Shown: piece after piece, positions 7,059-15,597 of the stretch | How positions within the stretch are numbered: the first letter of the stretch is position 1 | How the letters are laid out: the number at the start of each line of letters is the position of its first letter | Origin: an uncultured Cellvibrio sp. | GTDB lineage: Bacteria; Pseudomonadota; Gammaproteobacteria; Pseudomonadales; Cellvibrionaceae | NCBI GenBank assembly: GCA_946481735.1 | Contig: CAMLOU010000015.1 | Span: 1-43,494, forward strand | Direction: 5' to 3' | Length of the DNA: 43,494 nt | Program-made: the position numbers and the translations under genes | Notes under the pieces: model-generated | Databases searched by the model: none | What the model saw: the letters and a program-made list of their open reading frames with translations, nothing else | What the model was told of the DNA's origin: nothing

Positions 7059-8948
7059 ATGCCTATTCGCTTTAACCAGGTTTATATCGATGCAGCCGGT
7101 TATTTTCTGCCCGGCGATCCGGTGGATAATGACGCGATGGATGCGTTTATTGCGCCTATCAATCGACTGTCAAAACGCATCAAACAAAAAATTCTTAAAG
7201 AAAATGGCATTCAGACTCGCCACTACGCCATCGACGAACAGGGCAACACGCGCGTATCCCATACACGCCTGGCCGTGAACGCCATACAGGATTGCCTGAA
7301 TCGCAGCCAGACCACTATACAAGACATCAGTTTGTTAGCGGTGGGCGCCTCTGGTAGCGATGCGCTTATACCAGGTTTTGCCGCCATGGTTCACGGCGAA
7401 CTGGGCGCACCGCCCATGGAAACGCTTTCAAGTCTTGGGGTGTGTGCCGCCGGAATCAGCGCCCTGGCATTTGCCGCACAGGCAATTGAACTCAATGGTC
7501 ATGAACAAGCATTGGTCGCTGCGGCAGAATTGCCATCGCGTATGTTCAAACAATCTCGTTTCGCACCACGCGGTTACCACAGTGATTTTGATGCACATTT
7601 TTTACGGTGGATGCTATCAGACGGTGCAGGTGCGCTATTGTTGACCCGCAAACCTGGATCAACGCGCCCCGTCCGCTTGAAGTTAAACTGGATTCATCAG
7701 AAAAGTTTTGCCGGTGACTATCCCGTCTGTATGCAACTAGGCTTAACAGAAGATCGACAAACCTCTTTTCTTGATTTTCCCTCCAGTAGTGAAGCTGAAG
7801 CTGCCGGCGCACTTTCATTGCGCCAGGACATTCGCTTACTGCCACATTTGTTCGACGTGAGTATCCATGAATATGTAAAGCTGGTGAGTGAAGGCTGGAT
7901 CGATTCCCGGGACATTGATCACTTTCTTTGTCATTACTCCTCCGAACGTTTTATTCCCGTTGTTGAGGAGTTGCTGGACAAAGCCGGATTAAGTATTCCC
8001 CGCGACCGCTGGTACAGCAACCTCACCACCCGCGGCAATACCGGAGCTGCTTCTATTTTTATTATGTTGGCAGAATTTCTGGAAACGCGGGAACTGAAAC
8101 CGGGCGAGAAAATTTTTTGCTTTATTCCCGAGTCCGGTCGCATCAGTGCGGCTTATATGTTGATTGACGTAGAGTCATCCGATACAGAAGTGAAACCTTC
8201 GCCAGCACCAGGCACTATCGCCGAGCCAGTTAACCATCCGCCATTCCCCGTCATTGAGGCACCACACGATCCACGCACCGCTCCCGATCATTTGCGCGAA
8301 CTTCTGACGAGCCTGGCAAATATCTGGCACAACTACCGTTCCGATGTCTGGCGCAGTCCCGTGATTCACAAACTGGTCTCCCGGAAGTTTACTCAGGATG
8401 ATTATCGTCAATGGACGGCGCAATGGGTTCCGCAAGTCAGGGAGGGCAGTAAGTGGATGCGCGAAGCTGTGCAGTCTCTCAGCGAAGAATATGCAGCACT
8501 GGGTGAACTGATCGAAATCCATGCGGGCGATGAACAAAATGATTTCATGATTTTGTATCAGGATTATCTGGCCGCGGGTGGCACTACAGCACTGGATGAT
8601 CTGCGTCGTAATCCCGGCGGCGATGCCTTGAATACGTATCTTCATGCATTGGCTGCGTCTCCCGATCCAGTCGGTTTGCTGGGAGCCATTTACATTATTG
8701 AAGGCACGGGACAACGTATTATCCCCGCGCTATTGCCCCTGTTGCGCAAACACGTCGGCTTGCCGTCCAGCGCGTTTCGTTTCCTCGAATATCACGGCGC
8801 TAACGATGAGCATCATCTCGCGCGCTGGCTTAAAGCAGTTGAAATAACCCTGGCCATCAATCCGCGCGCCGCAAAGTTGATATTGCAAACAGCCAAGCGC
8901 ACAGCCCAACTGTATCAAATGCAATTTGATCACATTCTGGAGGAATAA
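7059..8948 (+). CDS. KAS III-type ketosynthase fused to a haem-oxygenase-like (HDO) diiron domain
   Basis: A 629-residue two-domain protein. Residues about 5-370 are a 3-oxoacyl-ACP synthase III-type thiolase fold with the full triad: Cys129 in SSLGVCAAG, His292 in LCHYSSERF and Asn327 in RGNTGAAS. A linker rich in proline (about 375-410) leads to residues about 410-625, an HDO domain (TENA/PqqC/UndA-like fold): candidate metal ligands are E486/H488/D491, E548 in YIIEG and H579, D583 and H586 in the EYHGANDEHH stretch. The first domain would condense an acyl chain; the second would use iron and oxygen on the product. Ketosynthases of the StlD/DarB type (dialkylresorcinol, cyclohexanedione) are a possible relative, which I cannot check. 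It is preceded by AAGGACAACTT and followed 1 bp later by the next gene. The product is unknown. Confidence 0.85.
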   Translation: MPIRFNQVYIDAAGYFLPGDPVDNDAMDAFIAPINRLSKRIKQKILKENGIQTRHYAIDEQGNTRVSHTRLAVNAIQDCLNRSQTTIQDISLLAVGASGSDALIPGFAAMVHGELGAPPMETLSSLGVCAAGISALAFAAQAIELNGHEQALVAAAELPSRMFKQSRFAPRGYHSDFDAHFLRWMLSDGAGALLLTRKPGSTRPVRLKLNWIHQKSFAGDYPVCMQLGLTEDRQTSFLDFPSSSEAEAAGALSLRQDIRLLPHLFDVSIHEYVKLVSEGWIDSRDIDHFLCHYSSERFIPVVEELLDKAGLSIPRDRWYSNLTTRGNTGAASIFIMLAEFLETRELKPGEKIFCFIPESGRISAAYMLIDVESSDTEVKPSPAPGTIAEPVNHPPFPVIEAPHDPRTAPDHLRELLTSLANIWHNYRSDVWRSPVIHKLVSRKFTQDDYRQWTAQWVPQVREGSKWMREAVQSLSEEYAALGELIEIHAGDEQNDFMILYQDYLAAGGTTALDDLRRNPGGDALNTYLHALAASPDPVGLLGAIYIIEGTGQRIIPALLPLLRKHVGLPSSAFRFLEYHGANDEHHLARWLKAVEITLAINPRAAKLILQTAKRTAQLYQMQFDHILEE

Positions 8949-8949
8949 C

Positions 8950-9837
8950 ATGAAACAGGATGCACCGCTTCCGCCTTTTCTTCAGGAAGCATTTGATCCC
9001 CGTGATCCCAATCCCTGGCTGGCCTTGTACCTGGATCGCAGCACCCCCCTGCCCGATCACGTTAAAGCTGCATGGCTCACTGATTCAGGCTCACGGTCAC
9101 GGCAGTTCCTTTTGCCCTTCGCGCGTCCCATCGCACGCACGTTTATTGTATTGATACAAATCCTGAAATCTGTGTTGCCACGCCACTGGGCCGCATCAAA
9201 ATTACTTCACTGGATTCTCGCCACCGGCCTGAAATATTTTGTTACGCCCGAAGCCAACTGGTTGGTCTTGCGACACTTCCACCTGGGTTCACAGATCCTG
9301 GGGTTTATCGCGGCCAATGCGCCCGTAAAGACCATCACCGATCCCCTCGAACCCAAAAATCTGGATGATTTGAAAGATGAGTTGTTTCTTAAACACGATT
9401 TGAATTTATTCAATTTTGTTATTCGGTTGAATCAGGGGCTGCGCGATCAAGGACTGGCATTGGCGCCAGTATCCAACCCTGATTTCAGTATGATTCATGA
9501 ACCGGATCTGGCTTTACCTTCGTTGCCCAACCGCTGGACAAATTTCATTGATTTACAAACGGCAATCGAGTTGTTTACGCCGACGTACCAGTTATTCCTG
9601 ACTGACAATGATTTCTGGCGGGCCTCCAACTCGCTGCAACTGGACGAAGTCATCGGGATTTACGTCGCTACAATATTACAGTCACCGGAACACCTTATAC
9701 TGCTGAATAACAAACATCCCCTGGTACCAATGAGCACCTTGCGTGCAGGTCACCGACTGGTACTGCATGGATTGTCTACCGAAATGCTGCATGCTTTATT
9801 GATGGAAATAAAAAATAAATCACTGAACCATGTATAA
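8950..9837 (+). CDS. Unrecognised protein, last gene of the ketosynthase operon
   Basis: A 295-residue protein I do not recognise. It starts 1 bp after the ketosynthase fusion stop with GGAGG in front, so translation is probably coupled. It is predicted mostly helical, with a long hydrophobic or amphipathic stretch at about residues 45-80 and a conspicuous WLVLRHFHLGSQILGF segment near 105-120 containing two histidines. No signal peptide is visible. Two acidic, aromatic-rich parts follow (NLFNFVIRLNQGL and YQLFLTDNDFW). Strict co-location suggests it acts on the same substrate or forms a complex with the preceding enzyme. The stop codon lies inside a 21-bp tandem duplication. Confidence 0.75.
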   Translation: MKQDAPLPPFLQEAFDPRDPNPWLALYLDRSTPLPDHVKAAWLTDSGSRSRQFLLPFARPIARTFIVLIQILKSVLPRHWAASKLLHWILATGLKYFVTPEANWLVLRHFHLGSQILGFIAANAPVKTITDPLEPKNLDDLKDELFLKHDLNLFNFVIRLNQGLRDQGLALAPVSNPDFSMIHEPDLALPSLPNRWTNFIDLQTAIELFTPTYQLFLTDNDFWRASNSLQLDEVIGIYVATILQSPEHLILLNNKHPLVPMSTLRAGHRLVLHGLSTEMLHALLMEIKNKSLNHV

Positions 9838-9860
9838 AAATCACTGAACCATGCATAAAA
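9820..9860 (+). repeat. 21-bp tandem duplication across a stop codon
   Basis: A 20-bp unit starting TCACTGAACC occurs at 9820-9839 and again at 9841-9860 with one T/C difference. The stop of the 295-residue protein (TAA at 9835-9837) lies in the first copy and an in-frame TAA equivalent lies in the second. It looks like a recent slippage duplication just before the terminator. Confidence 0.85.
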
Positions 9861-9861
9861 A

Positions 9862-9884
9862 AAGCCGCCTTCAAAGGGCGGCTT
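9862..9884. terminator. Bidirectional rho-independent terminator
   Basis: AAGCCGCC (9862-9869) pairs with GGCGGCTT (9877-9884) around a 7-nt loop. The minus strand reads into seven T residues, so it terminates the OmpA-family lipoprotein gene well; the plus strand has a weaker CTTTTA tail for the ketosynthase operon. Confidence 0.88.
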
Positions 9885-9903
9885 CTTTTAACACACTCTG
9901 ATA

Positions 9904-10554
9904 TTACTCAAGCGGCAACAATTCCAATTCAACCCGACGGTTTGCCTGACGACCGGCTTCAGTATCGTTGGTTGCAATGGGGTAGCGTGGTCCATAACCA
10001 TAAGATTGGATACGACCCGCAGCCACTTTACGTTCTGACAGGTAATTGCGTACGCTGTTTGCACGCTGCTCACTCAATGTCTGGTTCAATTGTGCGCCGC
10101 CAGTGGAATCGGTGTGGCCGCTGATCTTGATTGCGGTCTTGTTGAATTCAGCTAATACCAAGGCCACAGAATCCAATACATCATAGAAGTCAGAACGGAT
10201 AACGGCGCTGCCTGTATCAAAGGTGATATTGCCCGGCATAATCAAATAAATCTTATCACCTTCGCGGCGTACCTGAACACCGCTACCCTGCAAGCGCTGA
10301 CGCAATGCCGCTTCCTGGCGATCCATGTAGTAACCGACACCACCACCAATAGCACCGCCGGCCAATGCGCCAGTCAATGCACCTTTTTTACGGTCACTCT
10401 TGCTCGCGGATGCAGCACCGATAACGGCACCGGCTACAGCACCGATTCCTGCACCCTTTGCTGTGTTGCTGGCTTTTTGTTCACCGGTGTAAGGGTCTGT
10501 TGACATACAACCGAATAAAAACAATGCGGACAATAATGCAATCAACGGTTTCAT
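9904..10554 (-). CDS. OmpA-family peptidoglycan-binding lipoprotein (YiaD-like)
   Basis: A 216-residue outer membrane lipoprotein. The signal peptide ends in the lipobox LFGC with Cys16. Residues about 33-80 form a glycine-zipper region (GAGIGAVAGAVIGAA and GGAIGGGVGYY), and about 105-210 form an OmpA-C domain with the peptidoglycan-binding signature SGHTDSTGG and the late NRRVELEL. Proteins of this type anchor the outer membrane to the cell wall. It is monocistronic, with AGGAAGC before the start and a strong terminator after it. YiaD of E. coli has the same architecture, but I leave the symbol open. Confidence 0.9.
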   Translation of the reverse strand: MKPLIALLSALFLFGCMSTDPYTGEQKASNTAKGAGIGAVAGAVIGAASASKSDRKKGALTGALAGGAIGGGVGYYMDRQEAALRQRLQGSGVQVRREGDKIYLIMPGNITFDTGSAVIRSDFYDVLDSVALVLAEFNKTAIKISGHTDSTGGAQLNQTLSEQRANSVRNYLSERKVAAGRIQSYGYGPRYPIATNDTEAGRQANRRVELELLPLE

Positions 10555-10606
10555 GAAGCTTCCTCTTGTGGGACAGATGATGGAATTTGGTTAGCAAGAT
10601 ATCAGT

Positions 10607-10637
10607 ATTTTAAGAAAATTAAATGGTGTTTTGTCAA
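10607..10637 (-). promoter_or_regulatory. Predicted promoter of the OmpA-family lipoprotein gene
   Basis: On the minus strand a consensus TTGACA (10632-10637) is followed after 19 bp by TAAAAT (10607-10612). The spacer is longer than ideal, but the -35 is perfect and the position, about 50 bp before the start codon, is right. Confidence 0.5.
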
Positions 10638-10816
10638 AGTTTTATCGGCACAATAGACCAGAACGCCATTCGGCGGTTCAGTCGTTTGGTTTTAGTATTA
10701 GCAACCCTGTCAGATTCAGCATGGGTTCAGCTTTAGGTTGGATAGCGATATTAAATTGTTTTTTTAATAGACTACTGTCTGACATTCCTATGACATATTA
10801 GGCGGATATTATTGCA

Positions 10817-11332
10817 ATGAACTCTTTTTATATGGGCAGATTGTTAGCGTTGATTGGCGCATGCCTGGCAGGAGCGTGCAGTTATTCTGTCAGCGTCAAT
10901 GACAATGTTGTTTATACACCGGCGCCTTTGTTTACCGACTATCAAATCGCTGACGACAACCTTCGCCGGTGTGTAGAGCAAACCATAACGGATGAAAAAA
11001 TCACCGGCGCCTCACAGTTAACCTTACTGAATTGCAGCAATGCCGGCATTGCCAGCCTTGCGGGGCTGGAGCGGTTTGGTGCATTGCAAGAGCTTAACCT
11101 GGCCGAAAATCAGCTACGCACACTAGCACCACTCGTTAAGCTGACGCAGTTGAAAGTCCTTGTCCTGCGTAAAAATCAACTTGACGATGTTGCGCCACTG
11201 TTAGGGTTATTGAAGCTGGTGCAAGTGGATCTGGAGCAAAATCCTCAACTTGAATGTACCGATGTCAATCAGTTGGCTGAGAATATGAGGGAAACCGGTG
11301 CAGAGATATTGAAACCGGAACAGTGTCGCTAG
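10817..11332 (+). CDS. Leucine-rich-repeat lipoprotein
   Basis: A 171-residue exported protein. The N-terminus is a lipoprotein signal with the lipobox LAGAC (Cys21). Residues about 70-155 hold about four short leucine-rich repeats (LTLLNCSNAGIASLAGL, LQELNLAENQLRTLAPL, LKVLVLRKNQLDDVAPL, and VQVDLEQNPQLEC), the protein-interaction fold seen in internalin-like and other surface proteins. Four cysteines after the lipid-bearing one may form disulphides capping the repeat stack. The start at 10817 is chosen because it gives a charged signal-peptide N-terminus; ribosome binding is weak. The gene stands alone, divergent from the OmpA-family gene. Function unknown, probably binding of another envelope protein. 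Confidence 0.8.
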   Translation: MNSFYMGRLLALIGACLAGACSYSVSVNDNVVYTPAPLFTDYQIADDNLRRCVEQTITDEKITGASQLTLLNCSNAGIASLAGLERFGALQELNLAENQLRTLAPLVKLTQLKVLVLRKNQLDDVAPLLGLLKLVQVDLEQNPQLECTDVNQLAENMRETGAEILKPEQCR

Positions 11333-11355
11333 GCACTGTCCGCTGTTTCCGGAGC

Positions 11356-11379
11356 GGCTGACACAGACATGCGTCAGCC
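11356..11379. terminator. Possible intergenic hairpin between convergent genes
   Basis: GGCTGAC (11356-11362) pairs with GTCAGCC (11373-11379) around a 10-nt loop. It lies between the ends of the LRR lipoprotein and PilZ genes. There is no clear T-run on either strand, so termination is uncertain. Confidence 0.35.
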
Positions 11380-11388
11380 AAGAGAGAA

Positions 11389-11658
11389 TTAACGGCCCAC
11401 AAACATCAAGCCAATGGTATTACGCAACTGGTGGACGACCTTCATCTTCACCGGATCAATATTGATAGGCCCTACGGCTTTCTTGAAACGCACCATCACT
11501 TCTGTACCGACCGGCGGGTTAGGCTGGTTTTCAATCTGAACAAGTGCACCACCATCAGAAATATCCTTGGTGAATCCCACAATCGTACCGAAGCTCGGAT
11601 GACTCATTTCTACTCTTACCGAGGTCGATGTGCGTTCAAACATGCGACGTTCAATCAC
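11389..11658 (-). CDS. PilZ-domain protein
   Basis: An 89-residue single-domain PilZ protein. Both cyclic-di-GMP-binding motifs are intact: RxxxR in RMFER near the N-terminus and DxSxxG in DISDGG about 30 residues on. Such proteins change conformation on binding cyclic-di-GMP and control motility, pili or exopolysaccharide. The best start is GTG at 11658, 7 bases after AGGAG; a TTG at 11664 would lie too close to that site. No partner gene is adjacent, though the window also holds a degenerate GGDEF/EAL protein at 37.6-40.0 kb. Confidence 0.85.
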   Translation of the reverse strand: MIERRMFERTSTSVRVEMSHPSFGTIVGFTKDISDGGALVQIENQPNPPVGTEVMVRFKKAVGPINIDPVKMKVVHQLRNTIGLMFVGR

Positions 11659-11780
11659 AGTCAAGCTCCTGATTTTCTGAAAGTTAATTGTACTCGGCGC
11701 AAAAATGCCTATCTTCGGCAGGCTTTAACAAGCATAGAACAGTTCTGCCACATTGAAAGCGGACTGGGCCAAAATTTGGC

Positions 11781-11805
11781 TGAAGAAAAGGGGCCGGAGC
11801 CCCTT
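11781..11805 (-). terminator. Rho-independent terminator of purC
   Basis: On the minus strand AAGGGGC pairs with GCCCCTT around a 4-nt loop (11788-11805) and the stem runs into TTCTTC. It lies 40 bp after the purC stop codon. Confidence 0.75.
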
Positions 11806-11845
11806 AGCGTGATGCAGGACACACGGGCATAGCGCCCATCAGGAC

Positions 11846-12556
11846 TCAGAAACTCAGCCCGAGCCGCTTGCCTACCAGTTCGTAGGACTCCACGACATTA
11901 CCGAGATTCTGACGGAAACGATCTTTATCCAGCTTTTCGCGGGTGTCTTTGTCCCACAAACGACAACCATCGGGCGAAAATTCATCACCCAGGATAACCT
12001 CGCCCTTGAACAGTCCGAACTCGATCTTGAAATCCACCAGCAGCATATTGCCGCTGGCAAACAAACCCTTAAGCACGTCGTTAACCTTGAAGGTCAACTC
12101 TTTCATCCGCGCGACCTGCTCAGCCGTCGCCCAGCCGAATGACTGGATATGGGACTCATTGACCATCGGATCGCCCAAGGCATCATTTTTTAAGAAGAAT
12201 TCAAAGGTAGGTGGGTTGAGCTCAATACCTTCCTGCACTCCCAGACGGCGGGTGATGGACCCGGCAGCAATATTACGCACGACACACTCCACCGGAATCA
12301 TGTCCATCTTTTTTACCAGGGATTCTGTATCGGAGAGCAATTTTTCAAAATGCGTGGGAATACCGGCTTCCTGCAACTTACCCATGATGAAGGCATTGAA
12401 CTTGTTGTTCACCATGCCCTTGCGATCCAACTGCTCAATGCGCTTGCCATCAAACGCCGAGGTATCGTTGCGGAATAACAGGATCAAGCGATCTGGATCA
12501 TCAGTCTTGAAAACAGATTTTGCCTTACCCGCGTAGAGTTGTTCGCGTTTTTCCAT
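11846..12556 (-). CDS. purC: Phosphoribosylaminoimidazole-succinocarboxamide synthase
   Basis: SAICAR synthase joins aspartate to CAIR with ATP in de novo purine synthesis. The protein is collinear with the E. coli enzyme: LYAGKAKSV near the start, the RNDTSAFDG segment, the [10 protein letters not shown] motif, VDFKIEFG and the [13 protein letters not shown] stretch near the end. It is 236 residues from the second of two adjacent ATG codons, which aligns with the family N-terminus; the first (12559) adds one methionine. It is the last gene of the dapA-bamC-MBL-purC cluster and is followed by a good terminator. Confidence 0.97.
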   Translation of the reverse strand: MEKREQLYAGKAKSVFKTDDPDRLILLFRNDTSAFDGKRIEQLDRKGMVNNKFNAFIMGKLQEAGIPTHFEKLLSDTESLVKKMDMIPVECVVRNIAAGSITRRLGVQEGIELNPPTFEFFLKNDALGDPMVNESHIQSFGWATAEQVARMKELTFKVNDVLKGLFASGNMLLVDFKIEFGLFKGEVILGDEFSPDGCRLWDKDTREKLDKDRFRQNLGNVVESYELVGKRLGLSF

Positions 12557-12602
12557 CATGGTGCCTGCTGTAAATAAGAAACTATCGGTTGGTAAAATCA
12601 GG

Positions 12603-13361
12603 TTACACCAGCGTCAGCCAATCAAAACCTTCGTTCTGACAAGCGTAGGTTACCTGTTTGATCTGGGACGTTACCGGCATCAGGGCCGCTTGTGCCAATG
12701 CCGGTGTATTGTTTTGCTGGCTGATATGCGCCACCACCAGGTGTTGCAGTCGCCGGGTATCAACACGCTGCAAGAAACCGGCAGCCTGTTGATTACTCAG
12801 ATGCCCCCATTGCCCGCCTACACGCTGCTTGAGCGAGGGGGGATAGCTACCATAAGCCAACATCGTCGGATCATGATTCGCTTCGAGCACCATCGCATCG
12901 CAGGACTGGTAGCAGGCCTCAACGTGGGGCGTAATACTACCCAAATCAGTCAGTATTCCCAAGCGGAGACCGGCAAATTCAAGAACAAATTGCGCCGGTT
13001 CCCGGGCATCATGGGGAACAGCCACTGGCCTGACGGTCAGGCCGTTAATCTCAAAGGGTGTGTAGGCGTGAATCAGGCGCAAATCAGGGAGTTCACCCAG
13101 GTTGCGACTGTGAAAGGTGCCGGGCGTCATGTAAACCGGAATCTGGTAACGACGCGCCAAGGCGGCAACGCCTTTTATATGATCCGAGTGTTCGTGGGTA
13201 ACGAGAACCGCCGCCAACTGGTCGGGGCGGCGGGCGAGCTTTAACAGACGCTGTTCGGTTTCCTTTAGGCTGAAACCACAATCGATGAGCAGTGCACCTG
13301 TCGCCCACTCCACCAGGGTGGAATTACCACGACTGCCACTGCCCAGCGATGCAAAACGCAT
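12603..13361 (-). CDS. MBL-fold metallo-hydrolase (YycJ/WalJ-like)
   Basis: A 252-residue metallo-beta-lactamase-fold hydrolase. The start [14 protein letters not shown] and the metal motif [10 protein letters not shown] are characteristic of the YycJ/WalJ group, with later ligands in PHDARE, LTDLG and the LEANHD segment. The family is related to nucleases and phosphodiesterases that handle nucleic acids, but the substrate here is not established. It lies between bamC (9 bp upstream gap) and purC (46 bp), the same place as in Pseudomonas, which suggests a conserved housekeeping role. Confidence 0.88.
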   Translation of the reverse strand: MRFASLGSGSRGNSTLVEWATGALLIDCGFSLKETEQRLLKLARRPDQLAAVLVTHEHSDHIKGVAALARRYQIPVYMTPGTFHSRNLGELPDLRLIHAYTPFEINGLTVRPVAVPHDAREPAQFVLEFAGLRLGILTDLGSITPHVEACYQSCDAMVLEANHDPTMLAYGSYPPSLKQRVGGQWGHLSNQQAAGFLQRVDTRRLQHLVVAHISQQNNTPALAQAALMPVTSQIKQVTYACQNEGFDWLTLV

Positions 13362-13370
13362 GGCGTTTCC

Positions 13371-14597
13371 TTAAATGAGGTTCTTCCGCAGGATAGTCAG
13401 CATCTCGCGCGCCTTGCGCGGCTCAAGACGCTTGCCGTAGGGGTCACGCACGCGTACCACCAGGTTGCCTTCTTCACCCGACACGATCACCAGATAACCC
13501 GGCGCATCCGGAAGATTCTGTTCTTTTTTACGATTCGACAAGGGCGCCTGATCAAGCGCCGCACCTTGGGGCAAGTGTGCAGTCAGCTCTTCCAGAGTGT
13601 AGGGGCTTTTTAACTTGATAAGCTCGTCTTCCGGCTGGCCAAAGATCGCTGTCACCCACTTGGCGTTTCTGATACCGCTCCACTTGCGGCTGAACCAGCC
13701 TGGCCCTTCCGGATCTATCTTGCGGTAATGCACATAGAAGATGCCTGTCGCCGCATCGCTTTCATAGGGTGAAAAGCCTTCCTGTTTAACGGCATGGGAT
13801 AAGGTTCCCAGAGCACGTGCACGATCCAGTTTCAGGCGCATCACGGGCTCATTACGCAAAATTCCCAGGTTAGCCTTGGTGGAGCCGCCGATTGATTGCG
13901 CCAACAAAGAGGTACCACCCTCAGTGGTATCGCTGGCCAAGGTGGCCGCCAATTCATCCAGCAACCATTTTTCCTTTTCCGCATTTACCGACGTCTGCGG
14001 CCAATTAACCGGCGCCGGAGGCGTAGCGCCGGTGGGGACGCTCAGATGAACAATATGAATCTCGCTCGTATCCGGCTGGACGCCCTGGTCTATCTGAATG
14101 CGATATTTATCGTAGGTACTGAGGTCAGTCTTGAACTGAATCCAGTCAGTTTCAATAACACCACTGCTGATATCAGAGGAAGCTACCGCCAGCCCGTTAA
14201 CATTTAGGAAGTGGCGTACACGCGGCCAGACTTCTCCCGGTGCCACATTCATCAGGATCCAGGTCTGTTGTCCGAGGCGCTGAATCTTGACGCTTTCTTC
14301 CAGCATGTTTGCCGAAAGCGGTAATGGCCGGGGAATTTCGTTGTTTTCCGGATCAGCTTCATAGCCGAAATCCGACTCGGTAATGGGGGGAATAGGATAG
14401 AGTTCACCCAGGGCGCTTTTATCCAGACTTTCATCCAAAACTAAAGGAGGAATATTATCGGCCATCAGGTAGTCGTTTTCGCGATTGCGAAACACGCCAT
14501 CATCACCGAAGAAAAAGCCACAACCAGACAGTGAAACATTCAGCAGCGCCAGTAACACATAAAAAGCTGGCGACTTTTTAACAGTCATTATTCTCAT
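13371..14597 (-). CDS. bamC: Outer membrane protein assembly factor BamC
   Basis: BamC (NlpB) is a lipoprotein of the BAM complex that inserts beta-barrels into the outer membrane. The signal peptide ends in LSGCG, with Cys26 as the lipidation site. The unstructured N-terminal part that contacts BamD is visible (NDYLMADNIPPLVL), followed by two helix-grip domains; the first carries the WPRVRHFLNVNGLAV segment. At 408 residues it is longer than the E. coli protein (344). The first ATG (14597) is used; a second in-frame ATG lies at 14588. It follows dapA by 9 bp, as in E. coli and Pseudomonas, and is surely co-transcribed with it. Confidence 0.93.
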   Translation of the reverse strand: MRIMTVKKSPAFYVLLALLNVSLSGCGFFFGDDGVFRNRENDYLMADNIPPLVLDESLDKSALGELYPIPPITESDFGYEADPENNEIPRPLPLSANMLEESVKIQRLGQQTWILMNVAPGEVWPRVRHFLNVNGLAVASSDISSGVIETDWIQFKTDLSTYDKYRIQIDQGVQPDTSEIHIVHLSVPTGATPPAPVNWPQTSVNAEKEKWLLDELAATLASDTTEGGTSLLAQSIGGSTKANLGILRNEPVMRLKLDRARALGTLSHAVKQEGFSPYESDAATGIFYVHYRKIDPEGPGWFSRKWSGIRNAKWVTAIFGQPEDELIKLKSPYTLEELTAHLPQGAALDQAPLSNRKKEQNLPDAPGYLVIVSGEEGNLVVRVRDPYGKRLEPRKAREMLTILRKNLI

Positions 14598-14606
14598 GAA
14601 TCGTCT

Positions 14607-15482
14607 CTACAACAGCCCGGCGGATTGCAGGGCGGATTTAACCTGTGGGTGATACTGCGCCGACAGACGTGTCAGCGGCAGGCGAATACCGGACTGGATC
14701 AAACCCAACTGCTCTACCGCCCACTTGACGGGTATCGGGTTGGATTCAACAAACATGGCGGCATGCAAGGGTAGCAAGCGGTCATTAATTGCGCGCGCCT
14801 CTTCGGCCTGCCCGGCAATTGCCAGCTCACACATCCGAGCGATGGCAGCAGGTACGACATTTGCGGTGACAGAAATATCCCCTTTGCCGCCCAAAAGCAT
14901 CAATTCCACAGCGGTAGCATCATCGCCGGAGATAACGACAAAATCTGCCGGGACCTGCTCGATCAGGGTTTTTGCGCGTTCAAGATCACCCGTGGCTTCC
15001 TTAATCCCGATAATGTTATCGATCTGCGCCAGGCGCAGCACCGTCTCCGGCCGCATATCGACGCCGGTGCGTCCAGGTACGTTGTACAGGATTTGCGGAA
15101 TAGCCACCGCCCTGGCGATAAATTCATGGTGCAGGAAGAGACCTTCCTGGGTGGGCTTGTTGTAATAGGGCGTTACAAGAAGGCAAGCATCCGCACCTAC
15201 CGCTTTAGCCGCGGCAGTCAGCTCTACTGCTTCGTCGGTCGAATTAGCGCCGGTTCCGGCAATTACCGGAATACGGCCGTGAACCTGATCAACGATCTTG
15301 CGAATGACTTCCAGGTGTTCATCAACGTTCAAGGTAGCAGACTCACCCGTGGTGCCGACCGCAACAATGGCGTCTGTGCCCTGCTCCAGATGCCAATCCA
15401 CCAACTTATGCAGACTGGCCCAATCCAGTGCATTGTCGGGGGTCATGGGGGTTACCAGGGCAACCATACTGCCTTGAATCAT
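14607..15482 (-). CDS. dapA: 4-hydroxy-tetrahydrodipicolinate synthase
   Basis: DapA condenses pyruvate with aspartate semialdehyde at the start of the diaminopimelate and lysine branch. The 291-residue protein shows GSMVALVTPM at the start, VGTTGESATL (substrate threonines), the YNVPGRTGVDM motif with the catalytic tyrosine, and the Schiff-base lysine in GIKEATGD. The length equals that of the family. It is the first gene of the dapA-bamC-MBL-purC cluster and is preceded by a 115-bp non-coding stretch that should hold the promoter. Confidence 0.98.
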   Translation of the reverse strand: MIQGSMVALVTPMTPDNALDWASLHKLVDWHLEQGTDAIVAVGTTGESATLNVDEHLEVIRKIVDQVHGRIPVIAGTGANSTDEAVELTAAAKAVGADACLLVTPYYNKPTQEGLFLHHEFIARAVAIPQILYNVPGRTGVDMRPETVLRLAQIDNIIGIKEATGDLERAKTLIEQVPADFVVISGDDATAVELMLLGGKGDISVTANVVPAAIARMCELAIAGQAEEARAINDRLLPLHAAMFVESNPIPVKWAVEQLGLIQSGIRLPLTRLSAQYHPQVKSALQSAGLL

Positions 15483-15597
15483 TAGAAACTCCGTTGTTAA
15501 CGAACACCAGACGGATGATGTTCATGAAATTGCAAAGGCGCAATGGTACTGAGAGGAGCAGCGCGAAACAAGCGCGTTGCGGCGCAATCGGCCCGGC

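Noticed and set aside
11431..11832. 133-residue plus-strand ORF over the PilZ gene
   Set aside because: It is antisense to the PilZ gene, whose motifs are intact, and extends into the purC terminator. Its composition is unlike the neighbouring genes.
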